From positions 1 through 64,000 of the forward strand of contig CAUYLG010070457.1 in assembly GCA_963573385.1 (NCBI GenBank): a DNA stretch of 64,000 nucleotides, given 5' to 3'. Each line of letters starts with the position of its first letter. The first letter of the stretch is position 1. Under the pieces are notes generated by a model. That model searched no databases. It saw only the letters and a program-made list of their open reading frames with translations, and was not told where the DNA came from. Positions 39,081 through 50,574 of this stretch are shown piece after piece. This DNA is from Cacajao melanocephalus. Lineage: Eukaryota; Chordata; Mammalia; Primates; Pitheciidae. A program made the position numbers and the translations under genes.

Positions 39081-40229
39081 CATTTACTTGTTTATTCCCT
39101 CAAAGCTTAGTTTGTCATTTAAATCAAAATGATTTAGATGAAGAACTTGATCAGTGAAAATAAATTTACAGATTTTTCTCCTACACAAAATATCTTATTT
39201 TTAAAGGTGATAAACTTAAAAATATGTTCGGTTCAATACCTCTACTTCTCATTTCTGTTTCTAAATGATAGCGTGATGTTATGTCACCAGCTGGTAAATC
39301 ACTGCAGCATTTCATTCCAGAAGTGACAGGATTTTTAATAGTCCAGAAAAATGACATCATGTGTATCAATCTAAACTCATCTCACCTCCACTCAGGTATA
39401 AGGCCATGTGAATTCTTGCTGATTTTTTACCCTCTTTTTCCTAAAGAGTTTGGAAGGAATGCCACTGTTTGGGGCTTGTTTGCATAAGACCCCTGCTGGC
39501 TTGTGCCAAGGAGCAAAGAGAAATGAAAGGTCAAAATTACAATAAGCATATTTGTTTATGCTTGTGTGAGACTTGGTAGATTAGCTACACTGTAAGTTAA
39601 CAGTATCTGGTAACAATGGCGGTGGTATTACACTAATGTTAAGTGAAGAAAACATGCAGCATCTAAGACTACTACAAAGGACTTCTCATAAATTGCACAT
39701 ATTCAATAGGCAGCTTTTAATTTCCAAACAGTTTAAGAGTTAACCCAAGTACATGTCAGGGTACCAAGAATGGGGAAGTTGGTGAATTCATTTGATTCAG
39801 CTACACTTGTGTGTTGAACAAGCAAAGCATCCATCAGGTTGAAACTGTGTCGAAAGTAACATTCTGTTTGCATGTTAAATAGCAAGGATTGATCAATAAG
39901 TGTCCTGTATGCAGTGAAAACTCTATAAGCAAAAGGATTTCATATAAAATGTCCACGTTCTGTGTGTGGAAACATGACCAAGAAGATATGAAAAAATTGA
40001 AGAGAAGGGCCATTCAGAGATTTCACTTTGAAACAAAACCACAATAGCATCAGCATCTTTCTGCCAACAGCAGGTATAGAAAAATTATGCATGTGTGTGT
40101 CTTTTGCTTTAGTTATTTTACATCCGTAAATTTTATGAATGTAGAAAAACGCTTTCTTGCATGGATGTTCACTTTCAATAGAAAAAGAAAAAACAACAAA
40201 CATGCTCAACTGTCGGAGATGAAACAGTA
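39081..40229. other. No gene or repeat recognised
   Basis: Unique-looking. Contains an AACAATGGCGG word at 39612 and no clear element. Confidence 0.45.
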
Positions 40230-40391
40230 AGTTTGGATACATCCATATAATGAGATAGTATGTAGCCAGAAAAATCTAGATGGTGACATGAAATATTAGT
40301 GATATGACTTAACATTAAGTGATCAAAGTAGTTTTGTAGAGTGTTTTGTGTCACATGATAGCATTTTGGTAGAAACAAAATATGTACTCTA

Positions 40392-40680
40392 GGCTGGGCA
40401 TGGTGGCTCACGCCTATAATTCCAGCATTTTGGGAGGCTGAGGTGGGCAGATCATCTGAGGTCAGGAGTTTGAGACCTGCCTGACCAATATGGCAAAACC
40501 CCAACTCAACTAAAAATACAAAATTAGCCATGTGTGGTGGCGCATGCCTGTAATTCCAGCTACTTGGGGGGACTGAGACAGGACGATCGCTTGGATCTGG
40601 AGCCAGACATTGCAGTGAGCTGAGATCATGTCACTGCACTCCCATGTGGGCAACAAGAGGGAAACTCCATCTCAAAAATA
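40392..40680 (+). mobile_element. Alu SINE (S type)
   Basis: GGCTGGGCATGGTGGCTCAC start, dimeric structure, ends CTCAAAAATA. Flanks aaaatatgtac / aaaatatatac are a likely target-site duplication. Confidence 0.95.
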
Positions 40681-40789
40681 TATACAATATCCAAGCATGA
40701 GTGTATGTATAGGTACAATTGTGAAGAAATATTTACTGAAATATTAACAGTGGCAGTCTCTGGATGATGAGATTGTAAATAGCCTCTCT

Positions 40790-41034
<245 letters not shown>

Positions 41035-41049
41035 TAAAGTCAGGAACAA

Positions 41050-41205
41050 AGCTATAAATACATTAGGATCAGAAAAAATAGGAAAGACACAGACTAAAAT
41101 GCTGACGATGCCTATCCTTAGGTGATGGACCATGAATGCATTTCCTCCTTTCACTTGTTTATGTTGTCACAATTTTTCACAACAAGTATGTATCAGTTTT
41201 GTAAT
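41050..41205 (+). repeat. Second copy of the old LINE 3' end
   Basis: 'gacacagactaaaatgctgacgatgcctatccttaggtgatggacc' then 'caatttttcacaacaagtatgtatcagttttgtaataaa' matches the same family as 40230-41030, in the same direction. Confidence 0.45.
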
Positions 41206-42019
41206 AAAGGGGTGGATAGTCTGCATTCCTCTGCTTTATATGGCCTAACATTGCAACTTATAATAATTATAAAAATCATGAGGACTTACAATGAACTCTT
41301 AGAACTGTGTTCAGAGGGGTATCAATGACCATGTGAAGAAAACTTTGACCACTTGCCTTAGAGCTAAGCCTTCCCCAAAGTCTCAAATTAGAAAAGGTAG
41401 TTTTCTTTTTAAGTGACTTTAACTTCTAGAATTACTGCTCATATACCCATGACTGATTTGGCATTATGCTGGGAAAAGGACTGCCATGAGGTTAATCAGT
41501 GAGATTGAAAAAGAAAAGCAGATACAGCTCTTGCCCTTGAAGAAATCAATTTGGTAAAGGCAAGATTGGACTGTAATACTGATTTGAGTTGTATGTGTGG
41601 TTTATAGAAATGAGTTCTATTAAGAAGGCATAATTAGCATTTGAAGGTAACAAACAAATGTATATAAGTATAATATAGACAAGGTTTGGGCCAAGAGAGG
41701 GATTATAGAAGCCACGTGTTACCTTGAAAAAGTTTAATGTGCTACTAAATCAGTTGTAAGAATGCCAATTTTCAATTGACTTTAGCAGACTTAATACATT
41801 ACCAAGAAGAATAGGAGATGGAACGTGGTTAGGTCAGAATTATAGACAGTATGCCGGATTCTCTCTAATATGAGTATCATGATTTCCTCCATAAAGCAAA
41901 CCTTTACTGAACACCTGCTTTCACTGCCTTCAATCTGGAGATTTGAGGTAATGTGCCAGTCAATACCAATATTACAGACTCATCTCCCTAAAACTTTCAT
42001 TTTAATTTAAGAAACTTAA
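41206..42019. other. No gene recognised
   Basis: AT-rich. The 'cagctcttgcccttgaagaaatcaattt' segment near 41525 hints at an L2 fragment on the minus strand but is too short to call. Confidence 0.4.
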
Positions 42020-43110
<1,091 letters not shown>

Positions 43111-43399
43111 ACGAATTTTGCATGGCTTCTTAAATGGAAACTAAAGACTTTAAAGAGATTTCCCGCCTGTGCTGAGACATGTTACATGGTGCTCTCAGAC
43201 CCTGGGAAGTGTATATCCAGAAGTTCTGTTCTTGGACTCCAGAAAGAACAATGCTTCTCATCACTTACTACCTGAGGTGCTGCTCTGGTCTTCCTTCAGC
43301 TATACCTCTTCCTATGAGGTGAAGGGTCCATGAAGCCAAGGGGATGAGCCCCCTCAGAGCCTACCCTCTTTTCCAGATCATGCTCCAGGTAACCGGAAC
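43111..43399. other. No gene or repeat recognised
   Basis: Unique-looking sequence. Confidence 0.4.
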
Positions 43400-43585
43400 T
43401 CTAGTCCTCAGTCCTGTGTACCATTCGCCAGCAAGCCTCCTTCCCTGGGAAACTCCCTGAGCCCATGATTCTCATCATGTGATGATCGCCTGCCTGTTTC
43501 TCTGACTCTCTCACCAGCCTGTGAGCTCCTCAGGGACAGGAAGAACAATTCAGCCCTCTTTGACTCTGTGGAATGCAACAAAATA
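43400..43585 (+). repeat. Possible L2 3' end fragment
   Basis: 'ctctcaccagcctgtgagctcctcagggacagg' corresponds to the L2 'ccactagaatgtaagctccatgagggcaggg' block. Confidence 0.5.
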
Positions 43586-43839
43586 GCAAGCTGTTGGGTA
43601 CACCTTCAGAAATTGCATGGGGGAAAGGAAGAGGAGGTGGGGTAGAAAAGAAGGCAGAACAAAATGATAGATCTGATGCTCAAAGACTTGGTAGCAGAGA
43701 TTAGACAGTTGAGTGTTAACCCATCCTGAAAGTACAAAGTAATACATGGGGTAGATTAGGCATGAGGAGTGACAAGCTGGTTCAGCAGTGATGTGGGTAT
43801 TCACTGCTTTCTCCTGGGGTTGTGTGATGGACAGGTTAA

Positions 43840-44020
43840 TATTGCTGACCTTGGCTAAGTCACACAACCTACCTGTTTCTGGTCCTCCATCTGTAAAATG
43901 GGGCTAACAATACCTCACAGGAGTGTCGAGAGGATACATGCGGTAATATATGCAAGAACTCTTTTACTTTTTCAGAAGAAAGACACTATATAAACCTAAG
44001 GTATTATTATCATTCATTTT
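43840..44020 (+). mobile_element. MIR SINE
   Basis: GACCTTGGCTAAGTCACACAACC, CCTCCATCTGTAAAATGGGGC, GAGTGTCGAGAGGATACATGC and AGGTATTATTATCATTC are MIR blocks in order. Confidence 0.88.
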
Positions 44021-44649
44021 AACTTTGGAATAGCATCATCCTGTCATTTTTGATCCCATAATTACAATACATCAGGTAAGCACAGATTTTAAAATCAAGG
44101 AAGCACTGTACAATGCGTGGAGACATGAAAACTTTGTCACATGAGAACAGCCCTGACAACTTCAAAAGTGCCTTAGGGCTGCATCTATTTCCATATTAAT
44201 GCAAGCCGCATATATCATGAAAGAGAAATGCAAACGTGTAGTGTTTGCTAGCCTGCACCTCTGATTTGACAAATAAACAGAAATGACCTGCTTGGGCAAT
44301 GGGTAACTGCTGGCAGTGGGCACTTTTTTTATTCGGACAAGGGCGTCAGTGTAATTTTTGTTTGAAGTCAAGGGCCACCACTACCCATCTGGGACAATCA
44401 GAGATCCCTTATTTTAAAGCACAGCTTGAAATGTAGGTAGGTATATGCAGTCTTTAGCCTCCCTTTAAAAATACACATCCATGCAGCTTGGTCTCATAGA
44501 GTTTTTTGAACATGCTAGTTTTTAGAATTAAGTGCTAAGTATTGTCATTTCAATACCTTTTCCGCCTGAAAATATTTCAAGTAGTTTTGTTTGCCTTTGC
44601 CACTACAAGAACCCACACATTCCTGGTAAATGGGATAAAAGAAACAACA

Positions 44650-44745
44650 ATTAGAAGACAATTATAAGACCGTGTGGCCTTAGACAAGTCTTTAGGCCTC
44701 AGTTTCCTGATTTGTAAAGCACAAGGGTGAGGCAGGGTCCTTTGA
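44650..44745 (+). mobile_element. MIR fragment
   Basis: GACCGTGTGGCCTTAGACAAGTC followed by TTTAGGCCTCAGTTTCCTGATTTGTAAAGC is the MIR core and tail. Confidence 0.8.
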
Positions 44746-45047
44746 CTGAATTAACAAAGGGTGCCGGTGTCCAGCTTAAGATCTGCAGGTTGACAGTGCA
44801 GACGTGAGAAGAAAATGTCTTCCTGGTCCCTCTATTCACTGTTCTTACCCAACAATACTTTGTGAGTGTCCAAGGTTATTTTAGGAATCACCATCATTTT
44901 TCGCTGCAGCTGCATCTCTCCCTGGTGGAAACCCTGGAGTGTTACGCAGCTTTAATTAACAGTGAGATGTTGTGTTTTGGATGAAGACCAAGGTATAGCC
45001 CTTTGGGTACCTTTTTGGCACTCATTACAGAGATTGTAAGGTGATTC

Positions 45048-45423
45048 CGTCTTTTGCGTAGCTTAGGCAAGACAGAGATGCTGAGCTACAATGTACATGG
45101 GCAGCGACGTAGGAGTGCTCCTCGGAAAGCAATAGTGTTTGCACACAGACTATTGTCTGTGAGAGTCAGGACACATGCCCCGCTCTTTGAATCCAGCTCA
45201 AGACGCTGCAGTGTGCTCCTTTCATCTCTCCCTCTCTGCGTTCTCAATCCCATGGGTCAGAGGCCACCTGCTCTCCAGCACAAACGCTGGGTGCGTAATG
45301 TGCACCTAGCGCCTTGCTGTCAGAGCTCCAGCGGTTCAGGGCACAAATGTTGCCTTTGGCCCGATTAATGGAAAAAAGTAAATTATTCCACCGTGGACCT
45401 GCTGAAGGTATGTGTGGAGCCGA
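45048..45423. promoter_or_regulatory. CpG-rich patch (weak CpG island-like)
   Basis: I count 15 CpG in about 375 bp, far above the surrounding density, with roughly half G+C. CpG depletion elsewhere in the window makes this stand out. No TATA box, initiator or exon can be assigned, so a promoter role is only a possibility. Confidence 0.35.
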
Positions 45424-45699
45424 AATTACAAGGATTTTATCCCTTGGTTTTTCCCCTAACTTTCCTGTTGGTATGAAATCCAGCAGCACTTAAGTAGTTT
45501 TGTATTTTTTTTTTAAAGGGAAAATAATGGGTCTGTTGATACTAATTTGGATTTTTTATTGATGACCCCAGAGGTAGCTCTTGATTAGAAAATTATATTA
45601 GTAATAGAAATGGCTCTTTACTTCTACCCCATATGGGCATATCAGGGTAAAAATAGTCTGATGGTATAATTTAGGTATTCTCCACTGATCCAGATGCAA

Positions 45700-45898
45700 G
45701 ATCCATTAAAATCATTATGTGCCAGACACTGTGGAAGGAGATTTTACAGACATTATTTCATTTAATTCTCACAATCTTGTACTGAAGCCTCATTTATAGG
45801 TAAGAAAGTTGGGGTGAGCAGTTAGTGAGTGGCACAGCAGGGATTGGAAACCAGGCTTTCCAATTCCATGCTTGATACTCTTTCCACTGTACATGTAC
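45700..45898 (-). mobile_element. MIR SINE
   Basis: CATTATGTGCCAGACACTGTGG, ATTATTTCATTTAATTCTCAC, AGGTAAGAAAGTTGGGGTGAG, GTGGCACAGCAGGGATTGGAA match reverse-complemented MIR. Confidence 0.9.
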
Positions 45899-45971
45899 TG
45901 TCCAGGACACTTCACGATTCACTGGGAAATGGCCTACTTTAAAAAAACAAGTTTCTCAGCAACTGGAGTGC

Positions 45972-46200
45972 AGGCAGAAAGGAATGTTTGTGTGGGAAAG
46001 AAGGAGAGGCAAATGATATGGTGGGATGAGACAGAGAGAGAGACACACACACAGAGAGAAATACACACAGAGAGAAATGGAGATAAACACCAAGAAAGAG
46101 AGAATGGGCAGGACAGAGTGGGAAGCACAGCTACGGTGGAGTCTTCCAGCAGAGGATGCATCCTTGGGAATGTTAGGATGTTTCACTGTGTAATGTGCTA
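45972..46200 (-). repeat. Unassigned ~215-bp sequence, inverted copy A
   Basis: The reverse complement of this segment matches 47855-48068 along its length. The best block is 46101-46148 against 47910-47956, roughly 85% by eye. It includes GA/CA-rich simple sequence at 46029-46080. I do not recognise a named family. Confidence 0.75.
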
Positions 46201-46400
46201 CTTACAGAGGAAATTATGAAACTTATTGTTGAATTGTAAAGAGGCTTATATTATAAGTGTAACCCAAATATACCTTGGCTGCCTTGAGGCCAGTCCTGCC
46301 CATTGACGTGTCTCTCAAAACATACATCTGACTTCAATGGCTAAGTAAATTGTGTAAATCCTTTTTTTTTTTAAAGACATTGTATACATTTATTTATTCA

Positions 46401-46708
46401 TTTTTTTTTAGTTTTTATTTTTTGAGACAGGGTCTCACTCTGTCACCCAGGCTGGAGTGCTGTGGCGTGATCACAGCCCACTGCAGCCTTAATATCTCAG
46501 TCTCAAGAAATCCTCTCACCTCAGCCTCTAGAGTAGCTGGGACTACAGGTGCATGTCACCATGCATCACTGAGTTTTTAATAATAATTTTTAGTAGAGAC
46601 AAGGTCTTGCCATGTAACCCAAGTTGGTCTTAAACTCCTGAGCTCAAGCAATCCACCAGCCTTGCCCTCCCAAAGTGCTGAGATTACATGTGAGAGCCAC
46701 CCTGCCTA
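46401..46708 (-). mobile_element. AluJ-type SINE
   Basis: T-rich tail, GAGACAGGGTCTCACTCTGTCACC, TCTAGAGTAGCTGGGACTACAGG, CTCCCAAAGTGCTGAGATTAC. Numerous substitutions fit the J class. Flanking tatttattcattt / actattcatttat suggests a decayed duplication. Confidence 0.93.
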
Positions 46709-46884
46709 GACTATTCATTTATTTTTAATAAACCTATGTAAGTATCTCTTAAGAATTAGAACATTATTAGTAACTGTGAAGCCTCCATGTTTTCTTCCTG
46801 ATCTCATCTCATTACCTCTTCATTGAAGCTAATAATTTTTATGATTATTGGAATAATTATTCCTCATTTTTCTATTGAAAATAT

Positions 46885-47428
46885 TCAATTTTTAATTGAC
46901 ACACAATTATACCTATATATGGGAAACATAGTGATACATACGTGTAAAATGATCAGATCAAAGTAATTAGTCTATTTTTCTTTATAGTTTGACAAACTAT
47001 GTATACTATGGGGATAGTACACATTGCATTTCAAATTTTTAAAAAATTTTAACATTTTCTTATGGTAAGAGCACATAAAATCTATTTTCTTAGCAAACTT
47101 CAAGTAGCTAAACCCAGAAAGAAAAATATTGCATAATCTTACTTATATTTGGAATATATAAAGGAAATACATATATATATATACACAAATATATATATAT
47201 ACAAATATATATATATATATATATACACACAAATATATAAATGAAAAACAAGGTGAATACCTAGAAAGAATGGAATGGTGGTTACCAAGGGTGTGAAGGG
47301 GGAGAAATGGGGATATCAAAGTGTACAAAGTTAGAGTTACATAGAGTGAGTAAGTCTGAGTTCTAATGTACAGCATGTGGACTATACTTAATAATATTGT
47401 ATTGTATTTTGGAAATCTTTATATTCAG
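46885..47428 (-). mobile_element. Twin-primed (5'-inverted) L1MA-type element
   Basis: 46885-47100 is the end of the L1M 3' UTR in reverse ('tttttaattgacacacaattatacc' at the left). 47101-47428 is forward L1 sequence (CCAGAAAGAAAAATATTGC, GAATGGTGGTTACCAAGGG, CTTAATAATATTGTATTG) that stops just where the reversed part begins in the consensus. Both parts include the 'cttgaaatttgct' zone. So one L1 has its 5' piece inverted, as produced by twin priming. Flanks atattcaattttt (46881) and atattcagttttttt (47421) fit a short duplication plus tail. A TA microsatellite has grown at 47170-47235. Confidence 0.75.
47170..47235. repeat. (TA)n/(CA)n microsatellite
   Basis: Alternating TA with ACACAA interruptions inside the L1. 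Confidence 0.93.
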
Positions 47429-47442
47429 TTTTTTTGAAAGAG

Positions 47443-47830
47443 TGTCGCTGTAGTTTGGATGTTTGTCTGCCGCAAGCCTCACATTTTGTCCCCACAGTGG
47501 GAGATGAGACCTAATGGGAGGCGTTTGGGTCATGGGGGTTGGAGCCCTCATGAGTGGCTTAGTGCTGTGCTTGCTGTAATAATTTCTCAGTCCATCAGTT
47601 CTCGCGAGAGCTGGTTATTGAAAAGAACCTGGCACTCCCCCATTTCTCTCTTGCTTCCTCTCTGGCTGTGATATCTCAGCAATCCGAGGCTTTCACCGTT
47701 GGGCTTTTGCCCGCTCTTCCAGCCAACAGAATCATAAACCAAATAAACCTTTTTTTTTTTTTAAGGAAAAAAGAAAGGAAGAACCCAGCCTTAGGTATTT
47801 CTTTAAAGCAATACAAAACAAAGTAAGACA
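47443..47830 (+). mobile_element. MLT1A0-like MaLR LTR
   Basis: GTAGTTTGGATGTTTGTCTGC, ATGGGAGGCGTTTGGGTCATGG, CTCGCGAGAGCTGGTTATTG, CATAAACCAAATAAACC and CAAAGTAAGACA end. A poly(T) run at 47748-47762 expands the 3' part. No internal region follows that I can recognise, and no matching 5-bp flanks were found. Confidence 0.88.
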
Positions 47831-47854
47831 AATGTGCACAATTTTAACTATAGG

Positions 47855-48068
47855 CAGCACATTATAGAGGAAAACATCCTAAAATTCCTTAGAATACCTT
47901 CTCTGCCAGGAGACTCCGCAGCAGCTGTGCTTCCTACTCTGTCCCACCCATTCTCTTTCTGTATGTTTCTCTCTGTGTGTATTTCTCTGTGTCTGTCTTT
48001 CTCTCCTTTTCCTGACACCATGATGCCACTTGCCTCTCCTCCTTTTGCGCACAACCACTCCACTCAGG
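47855..48068 (+). repeat. Unassigned ~215-bp sequence, inverted copy B
   Basis: Forward counterpart of 45972-46200. Shared landmarks in order: GCACATTA, AAACATCCTAA, AGACTCC, AGCTGTGCTTCC, ACTCTGTCC, CCCATTCTCT, CTCTGTGTGTATTTCTCT, and TTGCCTCTCCT. It begins 25 bp after the LTR. Chance frames (97 codons +, 71 and 67 codons -) cross it. Confidence 0.75.
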
Positions 48069-49599
48069 TATTCCCCTCCCAACTCGTGCCCCTCCTCTTC
48101 ACGCAGGGCCCCCAGGGAAGTCTGTGACTGCTATTAATCTCATAGGGAACAGGCCTTGGAATTTCAGTCAATAAAATTCTCCATCTCATTATATAGGTTA
48201 ATAAGCTCCTAGAGCATGTTCAGATCCTATGAAATATTAACGATGTGACACAGAAGTTGTAGGCGGAGGGTATCTTATGCTTAGAGCATTTAGGAGTCTT
48301 TGCCAATGGAACATCAGTCAAAAATCAAAACAAAGCATTGTTAAATGCATAATAAAAAAATAAGTGGAAAAATATTTGATTTCTAAATGTCTGATGTAGG
48401 AAGCAAATTCTGGGGAGAACATTCATTGCTACCTAAAGGGAGATGTCTTTAAAACTGAAGATGCATGTGACCTTCCCACTAGGAAATGAACAACATGTTT
48501 GCGTTATGCAGAACAAAGAAGAAAAATCATTTTGGAAGTCAAGTAGTAAGTTGTAAAGTTAACATTTAGTGAGAGCAGATTTTTTTATTCTAGTGTACGA
48601 TAAGCAATAGGTGATAGGGTTAGCACTCAGCTTCCAGTTCAGAACTTGGTGGAATCAACTGTCTTTTATGAGCACAGATTTAAGGCAAGGCCCCCACCGA
48701 ACCTCTCAAAACAATGGAGAGGTTTGAACATAAAGCCAAAGCTCCTCTGAGGTTCCAATTTTATGTGCTCCTTAAAGATAAACATAGATTTAACTTTTAC
48801 ACTTTGGTGTCTTGCATTGACCTGTTAAGTCAAAAATAGCAACCCTGAGCAAAGAAACCACAGAAGAGTTTATTTCTTTTCTTGCAGGTTTTTTTTTTTG
48901 TGTGTGCTTTACTCTTTTTTGGCCATGATAAGACACTTAATTGCTGCAATACTGTTGTTTTAGGAGGGATATCTCAATGGTTCTAGTAGGACAAGACAGA
49001 GTCTGAAGCTTCTGGCAAATTCAAAACTGTGCAGTTGGTTTTCCAGCCTTGATCCTCATTTCGCCTAAACAAGCTCTCACTGCCAGGTGTCCTCTTGACT
49101 TACAGCTTCCCTGGAGCAATTCCCACAAAGACTTTCATGAACAGTATTTGCCAGAATCTGTCTAATGCCAGAGGTTCTCCACTGTTTATGCAGATTCTCC
49201 ATCGGGTTAAAGTTGTTCCCACTTTTAAATTTTAGAAGGATGGTTTGGAGACTGTCAGGACTATCCACACACTTTGCTCATTTGAGGAAGTCCAGGATTG
49301 TCAGATAGTAACAGTTTTTTTGTCCTTTTCTTTCTTTTCTTTTTTTTTTCTCCATGCTTTTTTTTTTTTCCTCTATGCTTTTGGGTGCTGAAATAATTTT
49401 TTTCTTCTGCAGACTTTGGAAAGGGAATCGTTGAGTTCCAGAAGATAGAAAAAGTTTCAAGGAAGGAAAAAAATAAATCATAGGATCAGACTAATGAAGG
49501 CATCCATCATGGACCAGGTCTGGACTCTAGGTTCCTGGGTCAGGGAATTACAATCACGACACTATAGACTCCTAGTGGGAGGAATCATAATTTATAGGC
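48069..49599. other. No gene; pyrimidine-rich tract at 49310-49385
   Basis: Mostly unique. The tract has two T-runs each followed by CTCcATGCTTTT-like sequence, suggesting local duplication. A T-run at 48889-48899 is followed by TG repeats. Confidence 0.45.
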
Positions 49600-50015
49600 T
49601 GACTCTACACCATTACACTGAACTCCCTTTTTATTTGCTTCCTGTCCTAGCTTTCCTTGCAGCTAAAGGTAGCCACGTGACACTAAGCAATGGAACTTCA
49701 GCAGGAGTCTGCTGGGCTGAGGAAGAGGGCTTTCTTATTTAAAACAAATGATATAACTTGCATCTGCCTTTTGACCCTGTCTTGAATGCAGATTCTGTGC
49801 CTGGAGACCACAGCAACCATCTAGAAACCATGAGGGAAATGCCAAGCCAATGGCAAGAACCTTGGACCTGGCATCATTGAGTCATGGAACCAAAGCCAGC
49901 AGCGGCCTCCTTCCAAGGAATTTATTAGTTAATAATGAAAAGAATCTATGTATTTGAACCACTCTATGTTGGATTTGCTGCTGCTTGAGCCAAACACATT
50001 CCTAACTGATACAAT
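49600..50015 (+). mobile_element. Ancient MLT1-like LTR
   Basis: 'gtcctagctttccttgcagctaaaggtagccacgtgac' at 49646, 'gaccacagcaaccatctagaaaccatgagg' near 49806 and an end 'cattcctaactgataca' follow the order of an old MaLR-type LTR. Subfamily uncertain. Confidence 0.5.
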
Positions 50016-50453
50016 GCCCTGGCTAGTGCCTAGCAAAATGACCTTCAACCAGTGAGAGGGAGGGAAAACACAGGCAATCAGACTTTAATAACCATCTCAA
50101 TAGCAATCATTCTAAAATCTGCTTCTCTAATCCCAGTCTGCTTCCTAAATTTTAGAATCCTGTGTCCTATGGCCTAAAGGGTATTCCCAACGGGATAAAT
50201 CAGAGTACCTCAAACTCTTCTTGTACTAAACTAAACCCCTCTTTTTCCCCGTAAATCTGCTCCTCTGATTTAAATTCTTAATTTAAATTAATAGCATCAC
50301 AGTCCTCTAACTGTTGAAGTCAGGATATAGGCCCCATCCAGTGGAACTCTGTTGAGCTTGCACCATTTCAAAGTCCTAATGACAGATCCGCAACTTTCTC
50401 TGTACTAAAGTTGGCTTTTTTTTAACCTGGAGACTAGTCACATAATTAACTGA
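50016..50453. other. No gene or repeat recognised
   Basis: Unique-looking DNA that forms the left flank of the U6-L1 insertion. It lacks the distal and proximal promoter elements of an authentic U6 gene. Confidence 0.5.
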
Positions 50454-50467
50454 GAAAAAAATACACA

Positions 50468-50574
50468 GTGCTTGCTTTGGCAGCACATACACTAAAATTG
50501 GAACGATATAGAGAAGATTAGTATGGCCCCTGTGCAAGGATGACATGCAAATTCGTGAAGCGTTCCATATTTTT
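50468..50574 (+). pseudogene. RNU6-pseudogene: U6 snRNA pseudogene, full length (107 nt)
   Basis: Matches human U6 over all 107 nt from GTGCT to the terminal TTTTT, with seven differences by my comparison, all transitions: C6T, C11T, T23C, C42T, C55T, C66T and C79T. Four of these are CpG to TpG decay. C42T breaks the conserved ACAGAGA box that pairs with the 5' splice site, and C55T breaks the AGC triad involved in metal binding, so the copy would not work in splicing. U6 is the catalytic RNA of the spliceosome in the nucleus, normally made by RNA polymerase III from an upstream promoter. No proximal sequence element or TATA box is visible upstream. It is the 5' part of a retrotransposed chimera and not a gene. 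Confidence 0.95.

Larger units (their letters stand above)
44021..45690. other. Mostly unique DNA with a CpG-rich patch
   Basis: A MIR fragment sits at 44650-44745 and a CpG-dense patch at 45048-45423. Section 44160-44430 is repeat-free and dense in AT-rich factor-like words (TTCCATATTAATGCAAG). No exon signature. The 104-codon frame at 45054-45368 coincides with the CpG patch. Confidence 0.5.

Noticed and set aside
45054..45368. 104-codon frame in the CpG-rich patch
   Set aside because: Arg/Ser/Cys-rich translation typical of CpG-rich non-coding DNA; opposite strand is also open.
47834..48127. 97-codon frame shared in part with the inverted copy at 45934-46161
   Set aside because: Low-complexity Ser/Cys/Leu translation of CT-rich DNA; the similarity is at DNA level only.
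50468..50574. Functional U6 snRNA gene
   Set aside because: No upstream Pol III promoter elements, mutated ACAGAGA box and AGC triad, and clear retrotransposition signature.
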